Source of the DNA: Bretschneidera sinensis
Taxonomy: Eukaryota > Streptophyta > Magnoliopsida > Brassicales > Akaniaceae
Length of the DNA: 64,000 bases
NCBI GenBank assembly: GCA_023935145.1
Contig: CM043700.1
Coordinates: forward strand, 69,091,620 to 69,155,619
Direction of reading: 5' to 3'
In this document: in pieces, positions 11,021-21,610 of the stretch
Numbering within the stretch: position 1 is the stretch's first letter
How the letters are laid out: each line of letters begins with the position of its first letter
The notes under the pieces: model-generated
Seen by the model: only the letters and a program-made list of their open reading frames with translations
Databases searched by the model: none
What the model was told of the DNA's origin: nothing
Made by a program: the position numbers and the translations under genes

Positions 11021-11825
11021 TTAGTGGTTTTGCGGTCAAAAGAGTAGAATACTTGTCTAAATGATGAGTTGGGTTTTCCATCACGTCCGTTTGGTAGAAA
11101 ATGAGTAGTGGGAACAAACAGAATCCATTTCAGATCACGGGTTACAAACCTAGGGGGTTTCAGTCTAAAAAAGTATATAACTTAGCAGTTTTAAGGTCAA
11201 AAGAGTATAATGCTTGTCTAACAGACGAGACGGGGTTACTATCACGTCAATTTGGTAGAATGTGAGAAGTGGGAACAAACGAAATCCATTTCAGATCATG
11301 GGTTACAAACCCAAGAGGTTTCAGTCTAAAAAGTAGATAACTTAGCGGTTTTAAGGTCAAAAAAGTAGAATACTTGTCTAACGGACGAGGCGGGGTTACT
11401 GTCACATCCATTTGGTATAATGTGAATAGTGGGAACAAATGGAATCCATTTTGGATCACGGGTTACAAACCCGAGGGGTTTCGGTCTAAAAAAGTAGATA
11501 ACTTAGCGGTTTTAAGGTCAAAAGAGTAGAATACTTATCTAACGGACGAAGTGGGGTTACTGTCACGTCCGTTTGGTAGAATGTGAGTAGTGGGAACAAA
11601 CAGAATCTATTTCGAATCATAGGTTACAAACCTAGGGGTTTTCGATCTAAAAGAGTAGATAACTTAGTGGTTTTAAGGTCAAAAGAGTAGAATACTTGTC
11701 TAATAGACAAGGCAAGGTTACTGTCTCGTCCGTTTAGTAGAATATGACTAGTGGGAATAAACAAAATTCATTTCGAACCACGGATTACAAACCCATAAGG
11801 TTTTGATTTAGAAACATAGATAATA
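11021..11825 (+). repeat. 161-bp tandem repeat, five units
   Basis: Unit starts (TTAGYGGTTTTAAGGTC) lie at 11021, 11182, 11342, 11503 and 11664, so the period is 160-161 bp. Each unit contains AGTAGAATACTTGTCTAA, then a GTGGGAACAAA segment and a GGGTTACAAACC segment. Units differ from each other by roughly a tenth, and the last decays near its end. The array lies between the callose synthase exon and the terminal exon at 11906, in an intron-like position, which is common for tandem arrays inside CACTA elements. Confidence 0.93.
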
Positions 11826-11905
11826 TAAAGGTTTTCTACCAAAAAGCTTTCAAATTAACTTATTTATTTTTTCATTCAATAATACTGCTTACTTTTTTGT
11901 TTCAG

Positions 11906-11983
11906 CTTTCTCTCGATGATGCCGTGGAGGACGACGAGGCCAGTGAAGATCCTATGTGTGACAACGATCTTGGGAATCCTTAG
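11906..11983 (+). pseudogene. Terminal coding exon, acidic C-terminus, unknown product
   Basis: TTTTTTGTTTCAG, a good splice acceptor, precedes an open stretch that encodes LSLDDAVEDDEASEDP, then MCDNDLGNP and a stop. Acidic tails of this kind are common at the C-terminus of plant CACTA-encoded proteins, and the exon lies only 200 bp from the subterminal repeats of element K. It may be the last exon of a K-encoded gene. Upstream exons, apart from the callose synthase fragment, are not visible, so the assignment is inference. Confidence 0.45.
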
Positions 11984-12176
11984 GACATTTTATTTAAATA
12001 TTATAACATTTTATGTTTATTATTATTATTATATTTGGATATTGTACATCGTTTTTGTAATTTTGACTATAATTAGAATTTGTTCACTTCGTATTAATGT
12101 AGTTACTTAAAATTTTGAATGTAAATTCAATACATTGTTAGCAAGAAATTTTCTATTTTTGAAAACATTTTAGGAA

Positions 12177-12544
12177 ATATTAAAAAAAATCATCAGCGAG
12201 GGGAATTTCGTCGCTGATAATGCAACATAAAAAAACTATTTGCGACGGGCTTCCCCTCGCTGATAGTTAAAAATATCTGCGAGAGGACTGCCGTCGCTAA
12301 AAATTATTATAATATTAATATTTTTTGTCGTAATTTCTTTGATGAAAAATATCAACGAAAGAAAATCCCAACGCTAATAAGACTATTCTTATTACAAAAT
12401 TTTTAATCAACAATTTTTTTCGTTGCTGATTATTTCTATCTGCGACTAATCAAATTGCAATGGGATCATCTACGATGAGAGCTCATCACAGATTTCTTTC
12501 AACGAGAAAAAACCTTATCGTAGGTGCCTCTTTCCCTTGTAGTG
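12177..12544 (+). mobile_element. Element K: right end of a CACTA (En/Spm) transposon
   Basis: The segment ends in CCCTTGTAGTG at 12534-12544, the inverted form of a CACTACAAGGG terminus. The preceding 350 bp hold repeated GC-rich motifs in both orientations (GTCGCTGATAA, GCGACGGGC, GCGAGGGGAA), the usual transposase-binding subterminal repeats of CACTA elements. The left end is not in the window; element B may have inserted inside K. Confidence 0.75.
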
Positions 12545-12855
12545 GTACAAACAAATTAATAAAGCTAATTACAGCAAGTCTAGTGACTAGCTCATCATTA
12601 ATTAATTAATTAAGATATATATCAGTGTTACAGTGTCCATTGCAAGTTTTCAGATTATTAAATCCTAAGTTCTGGATAAGATATCATATTACCATGGGCT
12701 TTTCAAGTAAGTCTCACATGGCAACGTACGTAACCATAAAACTAGGCAACTGACGACTCTCCCAATCCAAGGCCTGATAATTATTACTACTAATTACCAT
12801 CTTCCAAAAAACTGAAGTCAATAAGACTGGTTTATAAAAAGATGTAAAATAGAAA
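12545..12855. other. Spacer between CACTA elements K and J
   Basis: I see no gene or repeat here apart from a short ATTA run at about 12597-12612. It may be the local non-element DNA. Confidence 0.5.
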
Positions 12856-12867
12856 CACTACAAGAAA

Positions 12868-13260
12868 AACTCTTATTGAATTTTTCATATTTTTTTAGTG
12901 ATAATGCTAAAAAAAATTGACTTTTCGCAATGAAAAGATCTTTGTAAAAAGTCAAACATTGTTGCCAAAAATCATTGTGATAAACTCCGTAACTAAAAGC
13001 CCCGCAATGACTAAGGTTCCTTGCAAAAAAGAAGTTAACACAATAAAATTTGTCGTTGTAAAAACCTTGTCGATGCTATAAACCAGTCTTATCAATTACA
13101 TATAATATTATTTGCCAACAAAAATGTCATTGCGATATGTGAACTCTTTTGCAACAATTCAAAAATTCCTACATTGTTCCAGAAGCCCTATTGCAACGAC
13201 TATATGATAATTGGGAAGACCACATTGTAACGACTATTTAACAACCACAAAGTCATTGTA
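12868..13260. repeat. Left subterminal repeats of J
   Basis: Repeated short motifs occur in both orientations: TTTTCGCAATG, TTGTTGCCA, GTCGTTGTAAAAACC, TTGCAACGAC and TTGTAACGAC. They mirror motifs at 40030-40326 and are probable transposase-binding sites. Confidence 0.65.
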
Positions 13261-14326
13261 AAAGTTCTTTACACAATGAAGAAAATCCTTACAAAAAATT
13301 TCCAATAGTTTTTTATATATAATTTGCTGCTTAAAAATATGCATATCAAATCCAAAACAAACCATATTTACATAATAACAAAAGTTATCAAAATATATTA
13401 GATAAATTAAGAAAAGAAACACATTCATCATTTATTATAAAATGAAGAATCGTTAGTGGAATGATTAAATATTGAAAATATCAACCGCACGTACATACGA
13501 CAATCAATTTCAGCATTAGATTTCAATCCAATTTTAGAAAATATAAAATTTGAGATCACCAACAAAAACTAAATAGTTAATTATATCCCAATATATATCC
13601 TCCTAATGTACGTTTCATCCGATAAAACAAATTCACCATGCATATAAAATCAAAATAAAAAGCAACTAGATCATCAAAATCAAAAGCTAATAATTATAAA
13701 GTAACTTGTAAAAAAATCAACAACTAATAAAGCAAGTAACTAAGATTTTTGCATCAAAATAAATGCTAGCTATTACATCTAATAATGAAAGGATTTTGTA
13801 AATGACACAGTTATCCTAATTTTTCTTTGATATCAACTGTTTACTCATTTCAATTCACACAAGTGATGTTAAAGCAGTAGGCTTCATTGTTCTTCTTTTT
13901 TTCAGCATCAAAAGAGTGGCCGAATAGTAATAAAGAAAAGTGTGACATTTATTTTGCACAAGTACAACAAATTCACAAGTTGTGACAGGATATATAATTG
14001 TATCTATTATATGATAATAATTAATAAAGAAAGAAGTAAAAACAGTTAGCAGTGCATGCCAAAGCTAGTTAAAATTTGTGTCTAAAACCAAATTAAGGAG
14101 CATATAGTCACTAATATACAAGAAGTGATTTTTTGGACACAAAGGGCAAAATTAAAGGATCAGATAGATATCCTTCTCTCATGAAATCTCTCTGTCTTAT
14201 AACTGTTTGAAGCTGTTGAAGCACAAAATGATTTTTTGGACACAAAGGGCAAAATTTATACTTCTCTGCAAAAGTTAAACATAGGAGATCATATAAATCT
14301 ATAGAAGTTATTTTTTATCAGCGTTT
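13261..14326. other. Interior of J, no gene recognised
   Basis: AT-rich DNA without a credible frame. A direct repeat of about 26 bp with core TTTTTTGGACACAAAGGGCA occurs at about 14129-14154 and again at about 14233-14258. Confidence 0.5.
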
Positions 14327-14740
14327 GGGTTAGATTATGGATAGTACAGAGGTTAGTAATTATATTACGTAGTCATTTTATAATCTATTCACTTCTTCTT
14401 CACCTCATTTAGAACAATTTCCCTATGATCCTTTAGCCCCTAAACTTAACTCTAATTATCATGCTGCCAGACAAAACTAGAGACCTGGTTTGAAATATGA
14501 GAAACAATAAAACCCCTGGCCTGATGGTCTGAATGCAAAATTCTACAAACATTACTGGCTCATTATAGGAGATTCAATTGTGCAAGTTGTTAATATATTT
14601 TTTTCAAACTGGATTCATGTCCCATAAAATTAGTGAAACTTCTGTAATTCTCATTCCCAAGATTAAGAACCCAACTGAAATTCAACACTTCCAATAAGTC
14701 TATTAAATGCTTTACTGGTTAAGAGAATTAAACCTTATAT
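14327..14740 (+). pseudogene. LINE (L1-type) reverse transcriptase fragment
   Basis: Conceptual translation gives FYNLFTSSSPHLEQF and then NKTPGPDGLNAKFYKHYW, the region leading into the plant L1 reverse transcriptase with the PGPDG motif. SETSVILIPKIKNPTEI and a damaged start of the next RT block follow. Stops and a frameshift are present. It stops abruptly at 14740 where the LTR of C begins, and no continuation is seen to the right of C at 38035. Such an enzyme would perform target-primed reverse transcription; this is only a remnant. Confidence 0.8.
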
Positions 14741-15183
14741 TGTTGATGGATTTTCATTAGTTTGTAGGGTTTTATATTTATAAAACGAACTAGATTAGGT
14801 TCTTAAGATGGACTTTGTGTGCCTAAAATCCACTTAATCTTGTGAATGGACCAGATATACTTAATTAATTTAGATGTGGTTGGGTGAGCCTGACATACCT
14901 AATGGACTATGATGGACGGCCTATTGAGTTTATTATAAATAAGAGATAAGTCCCCTCTCCTCTCTCAACCCTAAGTGAGTTTTCTCCATTATAAAACTGT
15001 TGTATTAAACAGAGAGAGCAAGGAAATGAAGAACCCTAGATAGACAGTCTTGTACGCATTGGTATGTTGAGATTCCTCTAGTGTTACCAGAATAATAGTA
15101 TGTCGCAAACATCAGATATGTGATATTCAATTGATTAAACTAGTGATTTACCGCATGTAGTAGATCTTTAAAATATTATTAAC
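14741..15183 (+). repeat. 5' LTR of element C
   Basis: A 443-bp LTR starting TGTTGATGGA and ending TTATTAAC just before the primer site. A TATA box (TATAAATAAG) lies at 14934-14943. It matches 37663-38034 along its whole length, except that the right copy lacks about 70 bp around 14845-14925. Confidence 0.88.
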
Positions 15184-15186
15184 TTG

Positions 15187-15199
15187 TGGTATCAAAGCT
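15187..15199 (+). other. Primer-binding site of C, initiator-Met tRNA type
   Basis: TGGTATCAAAGCT differs by one or two bases from the usual TGGTATCAGAGC and lies 3 bases after the LTR. Confidence 0.8.
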
Positions 15200-16875
15200 T
15201 GACTTTACGTGTATTAGATACCTAATTTTATATATTATATTGTATATATATAAATTTTTATTTCATCATATATATACATATAATAATGTGTATTATATAT
15301 TTAAGAATTATGAATGTGTAAATTTTATGCCAGTGTTTTCCAATTGCTTCATTATCCACTGGGCATCTAAAGTTATGTGCATGAGGTCATAAAATTGGAT
15401 AAGAATACTTGCATTAGCTAGTGGGCAAGTAGAAAATTGGTATACTAATGTGCCTTTTCAATTTTGTTTAGTTAAATAATTTTTTTTTTAAAAAGTTACA
15501 TAACTCTTTTTCTTTTCATACACCTATCTCTTATATAATCAAACCTGCATGTATGTAATCATTTGAATTAAATACTAGAATCTCGTCTGCCTGAACTGGT
15601 GCTGTTTGGTAAGCCTGAACATGTACTTTTTTTTTTTGGGTAAGCCTGAACATGTGCTTTTGTGTGTGCCAGCTTGTACAATGTTTGAATAAAGCATGTG
15701 TATCAGTTATGATAGACCAATTTTTTTTAGATGATGGGTTGCGTGAAAAAGTTGATTTTTTTATTAAAAAAAAAAGCTGTGTGAAAGACCTCCTAGTTTC
15801 TGGGCCCACCTACAATTTGTCTCCCGTAATTATACATAGCTAACACAGTTTTTTTCATTATTAATGGTAACTAGTAGAGGTAGTAAATTGTAACTTGATT
15901 ATGAAGAGGAGTTGATCTTATACTACTTATTACATTTACATCTTCCATTAGTAGAACATATAACAGTTTAACAGATTTATTTTTTTTTTTGTTTCATAAA
16001 ATTATTATTATTATTATTATTATGGCCTGAAATAATTGAGCAACAATTAATGATTTTTTCCAATTTTGTAACAACATTCACTTAAATGTTGTAACAATTG
16101 CAAGAATAAGTTATGGAGCATTAATGCTCTAATTTGTAACAAGCCCACATTAAGTGTTGTTAATGTTACTGTTATAAAATTTCAAACCTGATGCTGTTAC
16201 ATGTTACGTTTATTGATAATGTTTCTCTTGCATAACATAATTAATTATCAACACAATTCTTGTATAATAACAATAAACGAAATTTAAGTAGTGATTTAAA
16301 TCATGCATATGTTGTTACAGTATTTGTTTGAAATAATTTTAAGGGTTGAACTGGATGGTTGTCACCAAAGTGGTATGTTCATTATCCACCAAAGCAGTCT
16401 GTTCGTTAAATTTTTAAAATTATTTCATATCATTTAGGGCTAGATTAATACATTCAATCGCTTGCCCAAAAAAGGTTATTGTGTGTGTTAATAATTGATA
16501 AGCATGAACTGCTGTTTGAATGTGGTATGTTCTTAAAATTTTTAAATATTTTTTCATACCGTTTGGGACTAGATTAATACATTCTATCGCCTGCCCAAAA
16601 GAGGTTATTGCGTGTGCTAATAATTGATGAGCATGAACTATTGTTTGAATGTGGTCTGTTTGTTAAATTTTTAATATTATTTCATATTTTTTAGGGCTAG
16701 ATTAATACATTCAATCGTATGTCCAAATGAGGTTATTGCGTGTGTTAATAATTGATAAGCATGAAACTATTGTTTGAATGTACACTAGTCTAGAGTGTCT
16801 TATCGACCCAAATGTGTTAGACATTTCAAAAAATTAGTATGCATTCAGTTAGTAGTTTCATGTAGGAAAACCTAA
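15200..16875 (+). other. Leader region of element C
   Basis: A long AT-rich untranslated leader without a credible frame. It contains an ATT/TTA microsatellite at about 16005-16022 and the 129-bp tandem array at 16401-16785. Confidence 0.6.
16401..16785 (+). repeat. 129-bp tandem repeat, three units, in C leader
   Basis: Units start at 16401, 16529 and 16658 (GTTYGTTAAATTTTTAA). Each holds GGGCTAGATTAATACATTC and a GAGGTTATTGCGTGTG-like segment. Confidence 0.88.
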
Positions 16876-17900
16876 ATGTGTATTTCATTCTCTGCCCAAA
16901 GGGGAGTTTGTATGATGTGTTTGAAATCCTGTTATTACCACTCAAATTCATTAATATGGTTGCCTTATATTTTTCCTTCATCAGTTTCATTTGTTGTTAA
17001 CAATGGTAATGCTTCAATTGAGATCCTGACTGGATCAAATTACAAGAAGTGGAAACAAGATATCGAGTTTGCCTTGGGTATTATGGACATTGGCTTGGTT
17101 CTTCATATTGATAAGCTTGCTGATCTCACTGGTGAGAGGACTACTGCTGATAAGGACTTTTATGCCAAGTGGGAGAGATCTAACAGGCTATGCTGGTTGG
17201 CTATGGAGAGGTCAATCTCTGAGCATATGTTGGGCAGTATACCTGATATAGGCATTGCTAGAGAATTCTTTACTGAGCATATGTTGGGCAGTATACCTGA
17301 TATAGGCATTGCTAGAGAATTCTTTACTGCTGTAGGCGAAAGATATCAGGTATCTCTTACTGCTGAAGCAGGTACTCTAATGAGTGAATTAATGGGTTGA
17401 GGTATGAAGGTGGGGGTGTTAAGGAATACATCCTTAAAATTGTCTCACTTTAGTCCAAACTCAAAGACCGTTCCATTTATCTTCCTGACAACTATGTTGT
17501 AAACTATGCTTTAAACGCTTTGTCTCCCTCATTCAGCTAAATCAAAACAGCCGAAAACACCCAAAATGAAATGTGGTCTATCAATGAATTGATCACCAAA
17601 TGTGTAGCTGAGGAAGAAAAACTTAACAAAGAAAAGAGTGCTATGGCCCTGTTTGTGTCTCATCCCAAACGCTTCTCAAGTAAAAATGCCTACAATTCAA
17701 AGTTCAAGTGATATCCTGAGTATGTTCATGGTAAGAAACACAATGAAGAGTCTATACATAAGGTGGGAGTCCTAAGAATTTTATTAAGGAAAAAGAAAGG
17801 AAGGGTAAATCCTTTCATTGTAGAAAACCTGGTCATTATAAGCATGAATGCACTAGTTAAAAAGCTCAGTTAAAGGCTCAACTACTCCTGTTGCCTTCTC
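16876..17900 (+). pseudogene. Copia gag of C with exact internal duplication
   Basis: The open part at 16876-17400 encodes a copia gag: ILTGSNYKKWKQDIEFALG, then FYAKWERSNRLCWLAMERSI. A 54-bp segment at 17221-17274 is repeated exactly at 17275-17328, which adds 18 residues (EHMLGSIPDIGIAREFFT) in frame. The gag continues in broken frames with NELITKCVAEEEKL, and a zinc knuckle (FHCRKPGHYKHEC) lies near 17815-17855. Gag would form the virus-like particle. Stops at 17398-17400 and beyond prevent a full product. Confidence 0.85.
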
Positions 17901-18440
17901 CTTGTAGGGGTTCAAAAGCAAACGGAGGCCAAGTGAGCTGGAAAGGAAACTAAGAGTCGGGAATAATGTTGAGGTGGACGTTGAGTTTGTAGGAGATGTT
18001 ACTTTGCTATTAGAAACCGGTTATCAACTTGTTTTAGAAAACTCTTTTTATGTTCCATCCTTTAGACTTAATTTAGTTTCTGTTTCAATGTTTGACAAAT
18101 CTGGATATTCATTTAATTTTGGAAATTCAAAAACTCAACTATTTTTTTATTATAAATTTATTGGTGAATGTTTTTTGTCTGATGGTTTGTATAGAATGCG
18201 TTTGGCTTCTAATAACATTTATACCTCTTTGAATGTTTATAAAATTATTTCCAAAAGGCCCTTACATAAGGCAAATCCTCAATACTGTGGCACAAAAGAT
18301 TAGGTCACATTTCTAGGGAAAGGGTGGAGAGATTAATCAAAGATGATATACTTATTTCCCTCGATTTTGAAGACTTAGAAACTTGTGTCGATTGCATTAG
18401 AGGTAAGTTGACCAAAATAAAAAAAAGAATAGGGCAACAC
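17901..18440 (+). pseudogene. Copia protease and GAG-pre-integrase remnant (C)
   Basis: The frame at 17974-18303 encodes VLENSFYVPSFRLNLVSVSMFDKSGYSF, the second half of copia protease, and then a degraded GAG-pre-integrase (LYRMRLASN). The part that should hold the protease Asp motif (17900-17970) is not recognisable. A stop and frameshift follow near 18300, after which KGLGHISRERVERLIKDDI-like residues resume at about 18295-18350. Confidence 0.72.
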
Positions 18441-19210
18441 ATAGTTTAGATCTTTTAGAAATAATCCACACTGACATAAGTGGACTTTACTCAGCCACTT
18501 TGTGTGGAAACAAATACTTTATCATCTTCATTGATGATTTTTCTCACTATGGTTTTATCTACTTAATTAAAGAAAAGTTTTCCTCTCTTGAAAAATTCAA
18601 AATCTTTAAAACATAAGTGGAAAAACAATTAGGGAAACTCATTAAGATAGTGAGGTTTGATTGTGGTGGTGAGTATTATGATAAACATGATGATGTTGGC
18701 CAAGAAATGGGACTGTTTGCCAAATACTTACAAGAGTGTGGGATTGTTGCCCAATATACTATGCCTGGTAGTCTTGAACAAAATGGTCTGGCAAAAAGGT
18801 GTAATCGCACACTTAAGGATATGATGGGAAGTATGATGAGTAGGACTAACTTACCATAATACATTTGGAGTGAGGCCATTAAAACCACTCTTTACATTCT
18901 TAACCGAATACCTAGTAAGTCTGTGCCTAAAACACCCTTTGAGTTGTGGGTTGGGAGAAAACCTAGTCTGAACCACTTTTATGTCTGGGTTATCCTACTG
19001 AGGTTAGAATTTATAACCCTTCTGAAAAGAAAACAAAACCTAGATCTACTTTTTTTTTCTTTCTTCATTGAGTATCTAGAACACTCTAAAGGGTACAGGT
19101 TCTATTGTCCTAAATATGGTACAAGAATTGTGGAGTCTCAAACTGCTAAATTCCTAGAGTATGATGTTGTTGTACATTCTCAACTAGTTGATCAAGTTGA
19201 GCAAACTTGA
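18441..19210 (+). pseudogene. Copia integrase of C, catalytic Glu replaced
   Basis: The core is readable from HTDISGLYSA (first Asp, about 18469) and FIDDFSHYGFIYLIKEK to RFDCGGEYYDKHDD (second Asp, about 18655-18690). The usual Glu site reads QNGLAKRCNRTLKDMMGSMM, with Lys where the catalytic Glu is expected. Stops at about 18615 and 18857 and a frame change near 18990 break it further. The remainder (KTPFELWVGRKPSL) is typical. Integrase joins cDNA to target DNA; this copy is inactive by several criteria. Confidence 0.85.
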
Positions 19211-20340
19211 TATGTCAATTTTCCTTTACCAGTTTTACATGAGACTGTTGTACCTATGGATGAAGTTACTGTTGAGAATCAGAAATATATGGATGAAGTT
19301 ACAGTTGAGAATCAAAAACTTGTGGATGAAGTTGTTGCTCAACCTCAAGATCCTATTATTGTGGTACCCTTAAGAAGGTCTGTAAAACAAAGGAGATATA
19401 CTATTCCAGACTATTATGTTTATTTGGGTGAAAGTGAATTTGATACTGGTCATATGGTTGATCCAGTAACTTTTCATGATGTTGTTAATAGTTCACAATC
19501 CGCTATGTGGATGGATGTGATGACTGATAAGGTGCCATCTATGGCTTGTAATAAGGTTTGGGATCTTATTAAGCTTCCTAAGGGTATCAAACCCATTGGT
19601 TGTAGGTGGGTGTACAAGACCAAACTTGATTCCAAGGGTAAGATAGAGAGGTTTAAGGCGAGGCTGGTTGTTAAGGGATATACACATAGACATGGTATTG
19701 ATTACACTGAAACTTTCTCACTAGTGTCCACAAAAGATTCCTTTAGAATTATCATGGCTCTTTCAGCTCAATTTGATTTAGAGCTTCATCAAATGGATGT
19801 CAAAACTACTTTTCTAAATGGTATTCTTTGTGATGAGGTTTACATGCAGCAACTTGAGGGATTTTTTGAGGCTAGGAAAGAGCACATGGTGTGTAAACTT
19901 AAAAAGTCCCTCTATGGCCTTAAATAAACTTCTACACAATGGTATTTCAGATTCTGTGAGGTGGTTCGATCATTCGGTTTTGAAGAGAACACGGTTGATT
20001 CTTGCATATATCTTAAGATTAGTGGGAGTAAATTTATCTTTCTGGTTTTGTACATTGATGATGTTCTACTTGCCAACAATGACTTAGGTTTGCTTCATGA
20101 GACTAAGAGGATGTTGTCCGAGGTCTTTGATACAAAAGATCTTGGAGATGCTACTTTTGATCTCGGGATAAAGATTCATAGAGATAAATCTAGAAAATTT
20201 TTAGGTTTGTCCCAAAGAGCCTACATTGATCGTGTTCTTACTAGGTTCAACATGCAGAGTTGTAACCCTACCACCACTCTTGTGTGTAAGGGATACAAAT
20301 TGAATAAGGACCAGTGTCCCAAGAATGATCTTTAGAGGAA
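19211..20340 (+). pseudogene. Copia reverse transcriptase of C
   Basis: The open part at 19256-19927 covers the linker and the N-terminal RT: RRSVKQRRYTIPDYYVYLGE, then WMDVMTDKVPSMACNKVWDL, RWVYKTKL and the KARLVVKGYTHRHGID block. It stops at 19925-19927. The next frame (19961-20335) carries the active-site motif LYIDDVLLANND, intact, and TKDLGDATFDLGIKIHRD. MDEVTVENQK is tandemly repeated near residues 1-20, a small internal repeat. The enzyme would copy element RNA; the breaks rule out a full product. Confidence 0.87.
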
Positions 20341-21010
20341 GGCCATGAAAAATATTCCACATACTAGTGTAGTTGGGAGTTTGATGTATTATGAGGTTTG
20401 TACGAGGCCGAACATTGCTTATGTAGTGAGTATGCTTGGCAAATTCTCTGATAATCCTGGTCGTGTTCATTGTTCAACTACAACGAAAGTTATTTGGTAT
20501 TTGTAGAAGACCAAGAATTACAGGTTAGTATACCAACAGGTTGACCATTTAGAGGTCATTGGATACACAGATGATGGCAAGGTGAGCAGTTCAGATGATG
20601 GCAAATCCACCACAAGTTATATTTTCATGTTAACAGGAGGTGCCATCTCATGGAAAAGTGCTAACAATCACTTGTTACCTTATCCAATATGTAGGTTGAG
20701 GTTACAGCTTGCTTCGAGGCTGGTGCACATTCTAAATGGTAGAGGAACTTTATTTCAAGGCTTAGAGTTGTAGATTCCATCTTTAGACCACTTAGACTTT
20801 TCTGTGATAACATAGTTGCAGTATTCTTTGCGAAGAATACTAAAATTTCTAGCGGTGCAAAATACTTAGAGCTAAAATACTTTAAGATTAGTGAATGGGT
20901 TGACAATGGTGATATGTTTTTTGAGCATATTGATACCGGGGCTATGCTTACTGATTCTTTAATCAGGGGTCTTGGGTCTTTAGATTTTGTCAAACATGTA
21001 GACAATATGA
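20341..21010 (+). pseudogene. Copia RNase H of C
   Basis: Readable segments are AMKNIPHTSVVGSLMYYEVCTRPNIAYVVSML (20341-20440), then DDGKSTTSYIFMLTGGAISWKS (about 20596-20660) and the C-terminal LELKYFKISEWVDNGDMFFEHI with LTDSLIRGL (20870-20970). Stops at 20503 and 20771 and frame changes interrupt them. The order and spacing fit copia RNase H. Confidence 0.8.
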
Positions 21011-21326
21011 ATATTGTTAGTTCTTTGATGTATTTTATAAGTGGGAGTATGACTTTTATATTGAGACTTTTATGTCAGTTTATATATTGTTTTCTTTTGG
21101 ACATCTTTTGATACGTAATAAAATATTATTGATGATCATTGTTTTCTTTGATTGATATTATATTATGACTATTTTTGTGCACATTATATATATATATATG
21201 ACACGTCATGATACATTAAAATTTTAAGATGTGTTAGATGTTTTAAGAATGACTTTTATGTCATTATTGAGTATGTCTCGTAATACCATGTCGCAAACTT
21301 GAGTCTTATTAACTGAGACATATTGG

Positions 21327-21565
21327 TTTTTAGGTGAAGCTGTGGGGTTACTCAAGCTTCTAGGTGAAGCCTTAGGTTTTTTCTAACTTCTGGGTGAAGT
21401 AGGTTAATAGAGGAAACTGAGATTTCTCTAACTTCTCAGTGAAGCATGTAATAGAGAAATCGAGAACCCCATAGGGTTTTCTCTAGCTTCTGGGTGAAGC
21501 AGATAATAGAGAAACTCTGGATTTCTCTAGTTTCTTGGTGAAGTAGGTAATAGAGAAATCGAGGA
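21327..21565 (+). repeat. Short tandem repeats in the 3' noncoding region of C
   Basis: The motif CTTCTRGGTGAAG recurs about every 45-55 bp, joined by TAATAGAGAAAYYGAG segments, for about five degenerate units. They lie between the RNase H end and the insertion site of D. Confidence 0.8.
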
Positions 21566-21605
21566 CTGATAATGGAATGGCATTTTTTAGATCATATGTT
21601 GGCGC

Positions 21606-21610
21606 TATTT
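21606..21610. other. Target duplication TATTT of D, left copy
   Basis: TATTT here is repeated at 37364-37368, directly outside the other end of D. This proves that D inserted into C. Confidence 0.88.

Noticed and set aside
11021..11825. CRISPR-like array
   Set aside because: Units are contiguous 161-bp tandem repeats without unique spacers, and the DNA is plant nuclear.
13234..13431. Transposase gene fragment of J
   Set aside because: AT-rich frame without any transposase motif; length is within chance.
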